DNA of 64,000 nucleotides from Aeoliella straminimaris (GTDB taxonomy: Bacteria > Planctomycetota > Planctomycetia > Pirellulales > Lacipirellulaceae), in assembly GCF_024054565.1 (NCBI RefSeq), contig NZ_JAMXLR010000033.1, positions 46,547 to 110,546 of the forward strand. Reading direction: 5' to 3'. The position numbers were made by a program, and so were the translations under genes. Position 1 is the first letter of the stretch. Every line of letters starts with the position of its first letter. The notes under the pieces were generated by a model that was not told the DNA's origin, did no database searches, and saw only the letters and a list, made by a program, of their open reading frames with translations. Of this stretch, positions 47,338 to 57,500 are shown one piece after another.

Positions 47338-47784
47338 GTGCTGAAGCACGACTTTCTGTCCGATGTCGGATACTGGGTTCACATGTGCGCCCATCGATTC
47401 GAAATCTTGATGAATGCCGAACTAGCGAGCGAAGGCATTTCATTTCGACAGTTTCAGGTATTGGCGTGGCTGGCAGTAAGAGGACAACTTTCGCAAATCG
47501 AGTTGGCCCGGTGCTGCGGCGTCGAACCTTCGACCATTGTGGCAGTTGTGGACCGTATGGAGCGTGACGGTTTAATCGAGCGAACGGTTTGCCCCGATGA
47601 TCGTCGCAAGCACCGCATTGTCCCCACTTCGGCGGCGGAGCCGGTTTGGAGCCGTGTGGTGAAGTGTGGAGCTAAGGTTAAGAAATGCGCCACTGCTGGG
47701 CTGACGGAAGCCGAATTGGCGCAACTGCGTTCGCTACTCGAGCGGATGCATACGAACTTGGAAGAGCATCAGAGCATCAGCTGA
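47338..47784 (+). CDS. MarR-family transcriptional regulator
   Basis: About 148 residues. The winged helix-turn-helix shows FRQFQVLAWLAVRGQLSQIE, LARCCGVEPSTIVAVVDRME and RDGLIERTVCPDDRRKHRI (the wing). MarR proteins bind palindromes as dimers and repress until a ligand, often a phenolic or drug, binds. A perfect palindrome covers the promoter, and the adaptor gene starts 2 nt after its stop, so it should repress the RND efflux operon with itself. The start is uncertain: GTG at 47338 follows GAGGG; TTG 47326 or GTG 47332 would add four or two residues. Cys residues are frequent (RCCGV, KCGAKVKKC), so redox sensing is possible. Confidence 0.85.
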   Translation: MLKHDFLSDVGYWVHMCAHRFEILMNAELASEGISFRQFQVLAWLAVRGQLSQIELARCCGVEPSTIVAVVDRMERDGLIERTVCPDDRRKHRIVPTSAAEPVWSRVVKCGAKVKKCATAGLTEAELAQLRSLLERMHTNLEEHQSIS

Positions 47785-47786
47785 CT

Positions 47787-49031
47787 ATGAAATCCGAACT
47801 ATCACGGGAACAAGAGGAAGCTTGCCTTCAACAACCCAATCGAGGCCACTGCGGGCGCAGGGTGGCCGCTTCGCTGTCCGCCATCGCTGCGTTGGTGATG
47901 GTAGGTTGCGAAGCATCGAACGAATACGCGCCGCCGCCCCCACCGGTCGTGACCGTTGCAAAGCCAGTCGAGCGACCGGTGCAAGAGTATTTTCGAGCCG
48001 TCGGACAGACACGGGCGGCGCAAAGGGTCGAACTGATGTCACGTGTCAGCGGATACCTCGACGCCATCGACTTCGAAGATGGACAACTGGTCGAGAAGGG
48101 CCAGTTACTGTTCGTCATCGACAAGGCACCATACGAGGTGGCCGTGCAGTCGGCCGAAGCGGCTCTGGCCAAGGCAGAAGCGAACAAGGAGCTGGCCGAT
48201 CGACAGTTCAGCAGGACCAAGCCGCTGGTATCACGCAACGCGGTCGCCGAGAGCGAACTCGATCAAGCGATTGCCGATCGCGATGCGGCCGAAGCCGATG
48301 TAGAAGCTGCAAAAGCGGCCCTGCGTGATGCCAAGCTGAACCTGGGCTACACGGAGATTCGCGCCCCGTTCGCTGGACGCATCGGCAGGCACCAAGTCGA
48401 CCTCGGCAATCTGGTACAGCCGGCATCTACCTTGCTGGCGACTATCGAATCGGTCACTCCGATGCACGCCTATTACACGGTGAGCGAGGCCGATTTGCTG
48501 CGTTTCATCAAGATGCAAGAGTCTGGTGAGCTCAAGACTGAAGGAGTAATACCAGTCGACATGTCGATTGGCACGGACGACGATTACGCGTATCACGGCC
48601 ATTTCGACTTCAGCGAGTTTGGCGTCGATCCTGGAACCGGCACCACCGAATGCCGCGCGGCGTTCGAAAATGAAGACGGACGCCTGCAGCCGGGGTTGTT
48701 CGTTCACCTGCGAGTGCCAGTGGGCGCCCCCCAGCAGCGAATGCTGGTACCGGAGAACGCTCTTGGAACCAATCAACGTGGTGACTATCTGCTTGTCGTC
48801 AACGCCGAGAATAACGTTGAATTTCGCCCAGTTGAACTGGGCGAGTCCCTGGGTAACGAAAGAGTCATCCTGAGTGGAGTTCGTGCCGACGACCAGGTGA
48901 TTGTCGCCGGGCTGCAGAGGGCCCGCCCCGGCAATCCGGTTACCCCGGAGGAGGAAACCGCCAAGAAGCCCGCGGCTAAAGGGACCGATGCCGACGAGGT
49001 CGAAGCCGATTCTTCCCCAGAACAGCAATAG
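47787..49031 (+). CDS. RND efflux periplasmic adaptor (MexA/AcrA-like lipoprotein)
   Basis: About 414 residues. A signal with lipobox-like VMVGC makes it a likely lipoprotein. Family blocks: QRVELMSRVSGYLDAI, FEDGQLVEKGQLLFVID (lipoyl half), a coiled-coil hairpin (KAEANKELADRQFSRTKPL and AEADVEAAKAALRDAKL), LGYTEIRAPFAGRIGRHQVD, and a beta-barrel and membrane-proximal part ending VIVAGLQRARPGNPV. It links the inner-membrane pump to an outer-membrane channel. Its length is normal. It starts 2 nt after marR and is followed by the pump gene 33 nt later. The outer-membrane channel is not encoded nearby. Confidence 0.9.
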   Translation: MKSELSREQEEACLQQPNRGHCGRRVAASLSAIAALVMVGCEASNEYAPPPPPVVTVAKPVERPVQEYFRAVGQTRAAQRVELMSRVSGYLDAIDFEDGQLVEKGQLLFVIDKAPYEVAVQSAEAALAKAEANKELADRQFSRTKPLVSRNAVAESELDQAIADRDAAEADVEAAKAALRDAKLNLGYTEIRAPFAGRIGRHQVDLGNLVQPASTLLATIESVTPMHAYYTVSEADLLRFIKMQESGELKTEGVIPVDMSIGTDDDYAYHGHFDFSEFGVDPGTGTTECRAAFENEDGRLQPGLFVHLRVPVGAPQQRMLVPENALGTNQRGDYLLVVNAENNVEFRPVELGESLGNERVILSGVRADDQVIVAGLQRARPGNPVTPEEETAKKPAAKGTDADEVEADSSPEQQ

Positions 49032-49064
49032 CAGCAGACGACGATCCACCAGTAGGTTTACTCC

Positions 49065-52000
49065 ATGCTTTCGAAGTTCTTTATCGAACGCCCCGTCTTT
49101 GCAAACGTGATCGCGGTGATCACCATGCTGGTCGGTGCCGTCTGTTTGTGGGAACTGCCCATTGAGCAGTACCCGGAGATCACTCCCCCCACCGTTCGCG
49201 TAAGCACAGTTTATCCCGGCGCAACGGCAGAAACCGTGGCCGATACCGTTGCTGCCCCCATTGAACAGCAGGTCAACGGTGTCGAAGGCATGCTCTACAT
49301 GCAATCGACCAGTTCGGGCGACGGCTCCTATTCACTGACGGTGACATTCGAAATCGGCACAAATCTCGACGACGCCCAGGTTCAGGTGCAAAACCGGGTC
49401 GCCATCGCCGAGCCACAGCTTCCCGAAGAGGTACGGCGGCAGGGGGTAACGGTAAAGAAGCAATCGACCAATATTATTCTGGTGCTGTCGCTCACCAGCG
49501 ACGACCCCCGAATGGACACGCTGTACCTGTCTAACTACGCCACCCTGCGACTGCGTGACGAACTCAGCCGCATCAAAGGGGTCGGCGAGGTCACCGTGTT
49601 TGGTACCGCCAGCTACAGTATGCGAATTTGGCTTGATCCGCAGAAGCTCAAAGCGCGGAACATGACTGCCAGCGACGTGTATGCCGCCCTGGCCGAACAG
49701 AATGTTCAGGTGGCGGCGGGACAGATTGGGCAACCTCCCACACCCGACAGCGGCCAATTTCAATACTCGGTAACTACGCAAGGCCGGTACAGCGACGCCA
49801 AGCAGTTCGAGAACATCATCGTCAAATCAGGGCGGGGCACACGGTTGGTCTACCTGAAAGACGTCGCCCGTGTCGAACTTGGAAGCCAGTCGTATGATCA
49901 GTTCACAGAGAAAGAAGGTCAGGCCAACGCCAACGTTGGTATCTACCAGCTTCCCGGCGCCAATGCACTGCAGGTTGCCGAGGAAGTGAAGTCCGCTCTG
50001 AAGCGGCTTAGCCAGCAGTTCCCGGCCGGCATGCAATACGACATACCGCTGGATACTACGGAGTTCGTCGAGGCTTCCGTCCATGAGGTTTACAAAACAC
50101 TCTTCGAGGCCGGCCTGCTCGTTCTCGCGGTAATCCTGGTATTTCTGCAGGACTGGCGGGCTATCCTCATCCCAGCTACCACGGTGCCCGTTACCATCAT
50201 TGGTGCGTTCGCAGCCATGATGATGCTGGGTTTTTCGATCAACATGCTCACGTTGTTCGGGCTGATCCTTGCCATTGGAATCGTGGTAGACGATGCCATT
50301 GTGGTGGTCGAAAACGCCGTGCACCATATCGAACGTGGCGAACCGCCAAAGGAAGCCACGATACGCGCCATGAGTGAAGTGCTGGGGCCCATTATCGGCA
50401 TCACCCTAGTGTTGCTGGCCGTGTTCATTCCGGCCTCGACGCTGGGCGGTATCACGGGGCAGCTCTACCGGCAATTCGCCCTGACGATCGCCGCCACGGC
50501 TCTGATCAGCGCCGTCAACGCTGTGTCGCTCAAGCCGGCTCAGTGCGCCTTGTGGCTCAAGCCAACCAGGGACAAGAAGTGGTTCTTCTTTCGTTGGTTC
50601 GAAGCGGTCTATGGCGTTTTCGAACGAATTTATCTGGCCATTGTGCGCCGCTTGGTGAAGGTTGTCTGGCTCGGTTTAATGGTATTCGCCGTGCTGCTAG
50701 GGCTGGCAGGATGGTGGTATGTGCAACTTCCGACCGGCTTCATTCCCACGGAGGATCAAGGGTACATTCTCATGTCGGTCCAGTTGCCCGATGCCGCGTC
50801 GCAAACAAGAACCCGTGAGGTGATGTCGAAGATCGACGCCATTCTGGCGGAGACAGACGGCGTATCCAGTTGGGTTACCATCGGCGGACTATCGCTGCTG
50901 GACAACAGTAGTGCCCCCAACGCGGGCACCGTGTTCGTTTCGTTCACCGACTTCGACGAACGCGAAGAAGAAGGACTTTCTCAGGAAAAGATCCTCGGAT
51001 CGATCCAACAACGTCTGGGTGGAATCCGGGAAGCCCTAGCATTCGCCTTTCCCCCACCGGCGATTCGCGGCCTCGGGGTGCGAGGTGGTTTCGAAATGCA
51101 GGTTGAGGATCGCGGCGATGTCGGTCTCGACGCATTGCAGGCCGCGACGCAGACAATCGTTGAGAACGCCAACTCGCAATCGGCACTTACCGCCGTCCGA
51201 TCATCTTTCCGCGCTGGCGTTCCCCAATTGCGGGTTGACATCGACCGCGAGAAAGTCGAGACGCTGGACGTACCCCTCAGCGACGTGTTCATGACGCTGC
51301 AAGCCTATCTCGGATCGGCTTATGTAAATGACTTCAACAAATTCGGCAGAACTTACCAGGTACGCGTCCAAGCGGACCAGCAGTTCCGAGCCGAGGCAGA
51401 CGACATACAGCGACTCGAAGTCCGTAATCGCAGTGGTCAGATGATTCCAATGAGCGCCCTCGCCACAGTGCACCGTACGCTCGGGCCGCAAGTGCTCAAT
51501 CGATATAATCTTTACCCTGCTGCCAGCGTTACCGGCGAAGCCACGCCAGGGAACAGTTCGGGCGACGCGCTGAAGATCATGGAAGGGCTTGCCGAACAGA
51601 CCTTGCCGGTGGGAATTGATTACGACTGGACGGGCATGGCGTATCAGGAAAAGAAGGTCGGCGGCGAGTCGATATTCGTCTTCTCGGTGGCCATCCTGTT
51701 GGTGTACCTGGTACTTGCCGCTCAGTACGAGAGCTGGATTTTGCCGATCTCCGTCATTCTGGTAGTGCCGCTTGGTTTGCTTGGAGCAGTGGTCGCAGTG
51801 GCCGTTCGGGGCATGGACAACAATGTTTATACACAAATCGGTATCGTGCTGATTATCGCCTTGGCAAGTAAGAATGCCATTCTGATTGTTGAGTTCGCTC
51901 GCGATCTGCGCAATAGCGGAAAGTCAATTCTCGAGGCCGCCGTACAGGCCGCCGGCATGCGATTCCGCCCCATCATCATGACGTCCTTTGCGTTCATTCT

Positions 52001-52190
52001 CGGCGTAACACCGCTGGTATTTGCTCACGGACCGGGAGCGGCTGGCCAGCGTGCGCTAGGCACCGCGGTTTTCGGCGGCATGATTGCATCGACGGTGCTG
52101 GCCGTGTTCTTCGTCCCCATCTTCTACGTGATGTTCCAGCGACTCGACGAGTTCCTGGGGCACCGGCAAGCTCCAGAATCAGCTGAGTGA
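49065..52190 (+). CDS. RND efflux pump inner-membrane permease (HAE1 type, MexB/AcrB-like)
   Basis: A 1041-residue, twelve-helix proton-driven drug exporter. The start SKFFIERPVFANVIAVITML is typical. GIVVDDAIVVVENAVHHIERG contains the proton-relay Asp pair (residues 409 and 410, as in AcrB Asp407/408). PTGFIPTEDQGYILMSVQLP begins the second half, and IGIVLIIALASKNAILIVEF carries the conserved Lys of helix 10. Porter domain motifs such as NRVAIAEPQLPEEVRRQGV are present. The set belongs to the hydrophobe/amphiphile (HAE1) class that exports drugs, bile salts or lipids. Controlled with the adaptor by the upstream MarR protein. Confidence 0.95.
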   Translation: MLSKFFIERPVFANVIAVITMLVGAVCLWELPIEQYPEITPPTVRVSTVYPGATAETVADTVAAPIEQQVNGVEGMLYMQSTSSGDGSYSLTVTFEIGTNLDDAQVQVQNRVAIAEPQLPEEVRRQGVTVKKQSTNIILVLSLTSDDPRMDTLYLSNYATLRLRDELSRIKGVGEVTVFGTASYSMRIWLDPQKLKARNMTASDVYAALAEQNVQVAAGQIGQPPTPDSGQFQYSVTTQGRYSDAKQFENIIVKSGRGTRLVYLKDVARVELGSQSYDQFTEKEGQANANVGIYQLPGANALQVAEEVKSALKRLSQQFPAGMQYDIPLDTTEFVEASVHEVYKTLFEAGLLVLAVILVFLQDWRAILIPATTVPVTIIGAFAAMMMLGFSINMLTLFGLILAIGIVVDDAIVVVENAVHHIERGEPPKEATIRAMSEVLGPIIGITLVLLAVFIPASTLGGITGQLYRQFALTIAATALISAVNAVSLKPAQCALWLKPTRDKKWFFFRWFEAVYGVFERIYLAIVRRLVKVVWLGLMVFAVLLGLAGWWYVQLPTGFIPTEDQGYILMSVQLPDAASQTRTREVMSKIDAILAETDGVSSWVTIGGLSLLDNSSAPNAGTVFVSFTDFDEREEEGLSQEKILGSIQQRLGGIREALAFAFPPPAIRGLGVRGGFEMQVEDRGDVGLDALQAATQTIVENANSQSALTAVRSSFRAGVPQLRVDIDREKVETLDVPLSDVFMTLQAYLGSAYVNDFNKFGRTYQVRVQADQQFRAEADDIQRLEVRNRSGQMIPMSALATVHRTLGPQVLNRYNLYPAASVTGEATPGNSSGDALKIMEGLAEQTLPVGIDYDWTGMAYQEKKVGGESIFVFSVAILLVYLVLAAQYESWILPISVILVVPLGLLGAVVAVAVRGMDNNVYTQIGIVLIIALASKNAILIVEFARDLRNSGKSILEAAVQAAGMRFRPIIMTSFAFILGVTPLVFAHGPGAAGQRALGTAVFGGMIASTVLAVFFVPIFYVMFQRLDEFLGHRQAPESAE

Positions 52191-52550
52191 ATTCGAGCCG
52201 CGGCGTTCGCAATACGCAGCTCCGCGATGTGAACTGATCCGCCCCCTAATCGGCCAACTGGGCGCTCGTGGCCGGAAATCTGGCCCCCTCCAGGCGAGGT
52301 AGAACCACACGAAGATGCAGTAGAAGTGTCGCGTTTTTGATGGCGCAGTGAGCAAAAGTGACCACACTCTGCTCGCAGTAATCCGCCAACTTGCGAGGTT
52401 GGTGTTGGTCTTTTGGCGCTGATGTGTAAGACTTGATGACGACCACCTTATCTCATTTGCGTCTAGGCATCGCATTTGCGTCAAGAAAATTTGTCCCCCG
52501 TGCGACGTGGGGCGTTCCATTTGGTTTACCCTCGAGTCTCGCCGATTTTC
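52191..52550. other. Intergenic region before the metal operon
   Basis: About 360 nt between the drug pump and the metal operon. It contains a direct repeat at 52454-52482, listed separately, and no supported gene; the minus-strand frames in it lack family features. A promoter for the metal operon is expected here. Confidence 0.5.
52454..52482 (+). promoter_or_regulatory. Direct repeat CATTTGCGTC, possible metal-regulator site
   Basis: CATTTGCGTC occurs at 52454-52463 and again at 52473-52482, 19 nt start to start, about two helical turns. It stands about 70 nt before the first gene of the heavy-metal operon. Same-face repeats suggest a protein binding site; ATTTGC half-sites are seen with Fur-superfamily regulators, but no regulator gene is next to it. 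Confidence 0.4.
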
Positions 52551-53003
52551 ATGACTTCGCTCACAGGCATACTGACCGCAGCAGCCATCGCGATGCATAG
52601 CATCCTTGGCTGCTGTGCGCACGCTGCCCACGACGATCATGATGCCCATTGCGAGCACCTCGAAGCGGGTGGCAGCTCGAACCATGCAGAGCACCCGCAC
52701 CATCGAGGTGAGACCGGGTTCGACCACGCGGTGGCTTCGAACTGCCATGCAGTCATTGCGGCCACCACCAACCACAATGCTCCCCATAGTTGTCAACACC
52801 CACGATGTGCCTGGCACGCTCCCGAAGTTTGGGGCGCGGGGTGGGCAAACGCCTTTGTCGACTGCGTCACGCTGCCCGTGCTGTGCGAAGCAGGTTGCAC
52901 GTTCGCGGTATCTTCGCCATCGTTGCCGGAAGCACTTGCTGGCAACTCGTCTATTGCGCCACCAGTGCGCTCGCACCTCCTCAAGAGCGTGCTGTTGATT
53001 TGA
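52551..53003 (+). CDS. His-rich secreted protein, probable periplasmic metal binder
   Basis: About 150 residues. An N-terminal helix (MTSLTGILTAAAIAMHSILG) acts as signal or anchor. Next come GCCAHAAHDDHDAHCEHLEA and HAEHPHHRGETGFDH, very rich in His, Asp and Cys, then more Cys (SNCHAVIA, HSCQHPRCAWH, VDCVTLPVLCEAGC). Such composition binds soft or borderline metals. It begins the operon that continues with the RND metal-efflux adaptor and pump, so metal buffering or delivery is likely. ATG at 52551 is chosen because it directly precedes the signal; upstream residues in frame look non-coding. No family name is known to me. Confidence 0.65.
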   Translation: MTSLTGILTAAAIAMHSILGCCAHAAHDDHDAHCEHLEAGGSSNHAEHPHHRGETGFDHAVASNCHAVIAATTNHNAPHSCQHPRCAWHAPEVWGAGWANAFVDCVTLPVLCEAGCTFAVSSPSLPEALAGNSSIAPPVRSHLLKSVLLI

Positions 53004-53180
53004 GCCATCTCTTGGCCCAATCGTGTAACGATCGCCGAGCGTAGGCGTAGCAGGAAATAGGGACCCATTCTCTCTATTGTCTTCCTGCTGGCATGCGTCG
53101 CTATCGTCTGAAGCTCACTGAATCATTGCCTGAAACATCAACTTCCGAAGTGCCGCGCGCATTTGGGAGGAGTCTGTCGC

Positions 53181-54551
53181 ATGTCTGTCACCAAACCACC
53201 TCGACGCCTGCTCATCACGGTCGTCTGCTTGTTCGTCGTTACGGCGATAGCCATAGCTGCGTTGGCAACGAGGGCGCGTTGGCTTCCACTGATCCTGCCG
53301 TCAGAGCAGTCGGCGGAAGACTCTACCGATGAACACGACCACACGCACGAAGGCCACGAAAGTGCCATGAACATCAGGCTCACGGAACGTGGGCTCAAGA
53401 ACATCGGCTTCGAACCGTTCGTTGTCGCTCCAACCAGTTACGAGCGCGACTTAACGCTGCCCGCCATCGTGGTCGAGCGGCCAGGCAGATCGCAGATCCA
53501 CGTCACGGCGCCACTTACCGGCATCGTGACGGCCATTCACGCAGTCACTGGCGAGGCAGTCGACACCGGCGCACCACTGTTCGAGCTTCGGCTGACCCAC
53601 GAAGAGCTGGTGGCGGCTCAAAAGGAGTTTCTCGAGTCACTCGCCAAGCTCAACATCGTGGAGAAGGAACTCGCCCGCTTGCAGGGACTGAACGAAGGGG
53701 TCGTTGCCGGCAAACGAATCCTTGAACAGCAGTACGAAAAGCAGCGCATCGAGGTAAATCTGCGAACCGCCGAACAGGCGATGCTGCTGCACGGGCTGAA
53801 CGAAGACCAGATTGAAAAAGTACAATCTACCGGCCAACTATTTCGGACGATCACCATTCGTGCACCCGAACATGGCAACGCCGACGAGGCCTGCCAGGGC
53901 CCACACTTGTTCACCATTCAAAGCCTGAGCGTGGCCAAGGGAGAGCATGTCGACCTGGGGAAGGAACTCGCCGTACTGGCCGACCATTGCGAGTTGCATA
54001 TCGAGGCCCTGGCCTTCGAAGATGACGCTGCTGCGATCCGCACTGCCGCGGAGAACAATCGCAACGTTACCGCCAACCCGCTCGATTCCAGGCCAGCACA
54101 ACACCGGCTCGAGGGACTGCAGGTGGCTTACGTTGCCAGCCAGATCGATCCAATATCGAGGGCTTTCAAGGTGTACGTTCGCTTGCCCAACGAAGTCGCA
54201 CTCGACAAGACCCTTCCTTCTGGCAAGCAGATTCTGGAATGGAAGTACAAGCCAGGTCAGCGTATGCAGCTGAGCGTGCCCGTGGAGACTTGGGAGAATC
54301 AACTGGTGCTACCCACCACGGCCGTCGTGGACGAAGGGGCAGAGGCGTACGCCTATCGACAGAACGGCGACACCTTTGAACAGGCTCCTGTCCACGTGCT
54401 GCAGCGCGATCAAAAAGCAGTGGTCGTCGCCAACGATGGCGCCTTGTTCCCAGGCGATGTCATCGCCGGCAACGGCGCCTATCAGTTGCATTTGGCGATC
54501 AAGAACAAGTCGGGTGGCGCAATCGACCCCCACGCGGGACACAACCACTAG
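53181..54551 (+). CDS. Heavy-metal RND efflux periplasmic adaptor (CzcB/CusB-like)
   Basis: About 456 residues. One N-terminal membrane helix (LLITVVCLFVVTAIAIAAL) and a His-rich stretch (DEHDHTHEGHESAMNIRL) precede the adaptor: NIGFEPFVVAPTSYERDLTL, the lipoyl-like half VTAPLTGIVTAIHAVTGEAV, a coiled-coil hairpin (LTHEELVAAQKEFLESLAK onward, IEVNLRTAEQAMLLHGL), and a beta-barrel with VRLPNEVALDKTLPSGKQIL. It ends PHAGHNH, again His-rich. The His clusters at both ends are typical of metal rather than drug adaptors. GGGAGGAG precedes the ATG. The pump gene starts 20 nt downstream. Confidence 0.85.
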   Translation: MSVTKPPRRLLITVVCLFVVTAIAIAALATRARWLPLILPSEQSAEDSTDEHDHTHEGHESAMNIRLTERGLKNIGFEPFVVAPTSYERDLTLPAIVVERPGRSQIHVTAPLTGIVTAIHAVTGEAVDTGAPLFELRLTHEELVAAQKEFLESLAKLNIVEKELARLQGLNEGVVAGKRILEQQYEKQRIEVNLRTAEQAMLLHGLNEDQIEKVQSTGQLFRTITIRAPEHGNADEACQGPHLFTIQSLSVAKGEHVDLGKELAVLADHCELHIEALAFEDDAAAIRTAAENNRNVTANPLDSRPAQHRLEGLQVAYVASQIDPISRAFKVYVRLPNEVALDKTLPSGKQILEWKYKPGQRMQLSVPVETWENQLVLPTTAVVDEGAEAYAYRQNGDTFEQAPVHVLQRDQKAVVVANDGALFPGDVIAGNGAYQLHLAIKNKSGGAIDPHAGHNH

Positions 54552-54571
54552 TAAGCACGGGGATTCGATTC

Positions 54572-57500
54572 ATGCTCAACTCCATCATAAGATTCTCACT
54601 CCACAACCGCGTGCTGGTGATCGCGCTGGCGGTGTTTCTGTTGGGGTACGGAACCTGGCAAGCGATTCAACTGCCCATCGATGTGTTTCCCGATCTCAAT
54701 CGACCACGGGTGGTCGTCATGACCGAGGCGCCAGGCATGGCGCCTGAGGAAGTGGAAACTCTCGTTACGTTTCCGATCGAAACCGTGCTGAACGGGGCGA
54801 CCGGTGTGCAAGCGGTGCGGACCTCTTCGGGCATCGGTCTGTCGGTGATTTACGTGGAGTTCGACTGGGGCACCGACATCTACAACGATCGGCAGATCGT
54901 CGCCGAGCGATTAGCCCTGGCTGGGGACACCTTGCCGCCAAACGTCACACCACAACTGATGCCTATTTCGTCGATCATGGGGCAGATAATGGTCATCGGC
55001 ATGACCTCCGATGGAGAGACGAGCCCGCTTGAGTTGCGAACGCTGGCGGACTGGGTTGTCCGACAGCGGCTACTTACCATTCCAGGCGTTTCCCAAGTCA
55101 TCGTAATGGGGGGCGAACGAAAGCAGTTTCAGGTTCTCGTCGACCCCGACTTGCTGCTGCGCTTTGGCGTGACGCTTGACGACGTCAAAACAGCCTTGGA
55201 AGACAGCAATCAGAATACTGCTGGCGGATACTTGGATGAACAAGGTCCAAACGAATTCCTCGTACGTTCCCTCGGTCGTGTCAAAACAGTCGAGCAGATC
55301 GGTGATATTGTCGTCAAACAACGCGAGCGGCAGTCGATTACCCTCGCGCAAATCGCGGAAGTGCGAGAAGGCGCCCAAGTCAAGCGCGGCGATAGTTCCG
55401 CCTTCGTTCGCGGCGAGGATGGACAAATGACGGGGGGGCCAGCGGTGGCCCTCACGATTCTGAAGCAACCTCAGGCTGATACTCGTGAAGTCACCGACAA
55501 CGTGACCGCTGCTCTGGCCGAGATGACGGAGTCGCTGCCTGCAGACATTCACTTGATGCCGGAACTGTACCAACAGAAAGAGTTTATCGATCTGGCCATC
55601 GACAATGTGAAGGAAGCCCTTCGCGACGGCGCGTTCCTGGTGGTAATCATCCTGTTCCTGTTCCTCATGAACTTCCGGACTACACTCATCACGCTCACGG
55701 CCATCCCGCTGTCACTCGTCATCACGGCGCTCGTGTTTGCTATGTTCGGACTGTCTGTCAACACCATGACGCTCGGCGGCCTGGCCGTCGCGATAGGAGA
55801 ACTGGTAGACGATGCCATTGTGGACGTGGAAAACATCTTCCGCCGCCTGCGCGAAAACCGACAGGCCACCAATCCGGCCAACCCGCTACTCGTCGTGTTC
55901 CAGGCAAGTGTCGAGATTCGCAACTCAATCGTCTACGGCACCGTGATCGTGGTGCTGGTGTTTGTGCCTTTGTTTGCGCTATCGGGCATGGAAGGTCAAT
56001 TGTTCCGGCCAATGGGCGTTTCGTACATCGTATCGCTGGTCTCGTCGCTCCTGGTGTCGCTTACCGTGACACCTGTGCTGAGCTACTGGCTACTGAGCGG
56101 AAAGGCAGACGGTGGCGAGGAACGAGACGGATTGCTGCTGCAATCGCTAAAGGCGATTGCCGATCCGGTGATACGTTTCAGCCTGAGGTTCTCCTGGCCG
56201 CTGCTGGCAGCAGCGGGCATCGCGGTGGCCGTAGCTGCTGGAGCGATGTGGAGGCTGGAAAGTGATTTCTTGCCTCCCTTCAACGAAGGGGCGGTGCAGG
56301 TGAACGTTGTCCTGCCGCCGGGCACCTCACTGGCTACCTCGAATGACGTGGCTCGGCGAGTTGAGCAACGCCTGGCGGAGATCGACGACCTGGTAGCCTT
56401 CGTGCGCAAGACTGGACGCGCCGAGTTGGACGAACACGCTGAAGGAGTGAACATCACGGAGTTCGTCGCCACGGTCGACCCGAATTCGGATCGCACACGA
56501 GAAGAGGTGATCAAGGAGATTAGCGAAGCCCTGAAGGACGTGCCGGGAATTGTCACCGCCGTTGAACAGCCGCTCGCCCACCTGATCTCCCACATGCTTT
56601 CCGGCGTGAAAGCCCAGGTGGCCATCAAGCTGTACGGAGACGACCTCGACGAATTGCGCCGACAGGCCGAGGGAATTCGCGGGGCGATTGCCGACGTGCC
56701 AGGCATCCGCGACTTGCAGGTCGAGCAGCAGGTCATCATACCCCAATTGCGGATTGAGGCGGATGGCGAGAAGCTGAAGCTGTTCGGCCTGCGACGGAGC
56801 GACGTCAACGCGTTCGTCGAAACCGCTATGCAGGGACAGGTTGTCTCGCAGGTGCTCGACGGTCAGCGGACATTCGACCTGATGGTGCGACTTGGAGAGC
56901 AGTACCGCGAAGACATCGACGCCCTCCGTCGACTCCGTATCGACCTTCCCGATGGTGGAACGGTGAAATTGGAGGATGTGGCAAATATCTACAAATCGGC
57001 CGGCCCCAATACGATCAATCGCGAACAAGTGCGGCGTCGGATCGTCGTGCAGTGCAACGTATCAGACCGCGGCCTGGTGGATGTGGTGAACGACATACAA
57101 CAGAAGCTCAAACCGGTTATCGCCGAGTTGCCGGTTGGATATTTTGTAGAGTACAGCGGACAGTTCGAGAGCCAGCAGTCTGCTTCAAGGATGATTGGCA
57201 TTCTCTTTGCCGTGTCGCTGGTAGCCATGTTTCTGGTGCTCTACAAAATGTTCCACTCGGCGAACCTGGCCCTGCAAGTCATGGTAGCACTGCCAATGGC
57301 CTTTATTGGTAGCGTTGCCTCTCTGTACCTCACTGGCCAAACGCTCACCATTGCCAGCATGGTGGGATTCATCTCGCTGTGTGGCATCGCATCGCGCAAT
57401 GGCATTCTCTTGATCAACCATTACTTGCACCTGGTCAAGTACGAAGGCGAACAATGGACACGCGGGATGGTGGTTCGTGCTGGCAAGGATCGACTAGCCC

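Noticed and set aside
52179..52976. Long minus-strand open frame opposite the His-rich gene.
   Set aside because: It lies antisense to a gene with signal peptide and metal-binding pattern, has no family motif and is rich in Arg and Cys as expected of a shadow frame.
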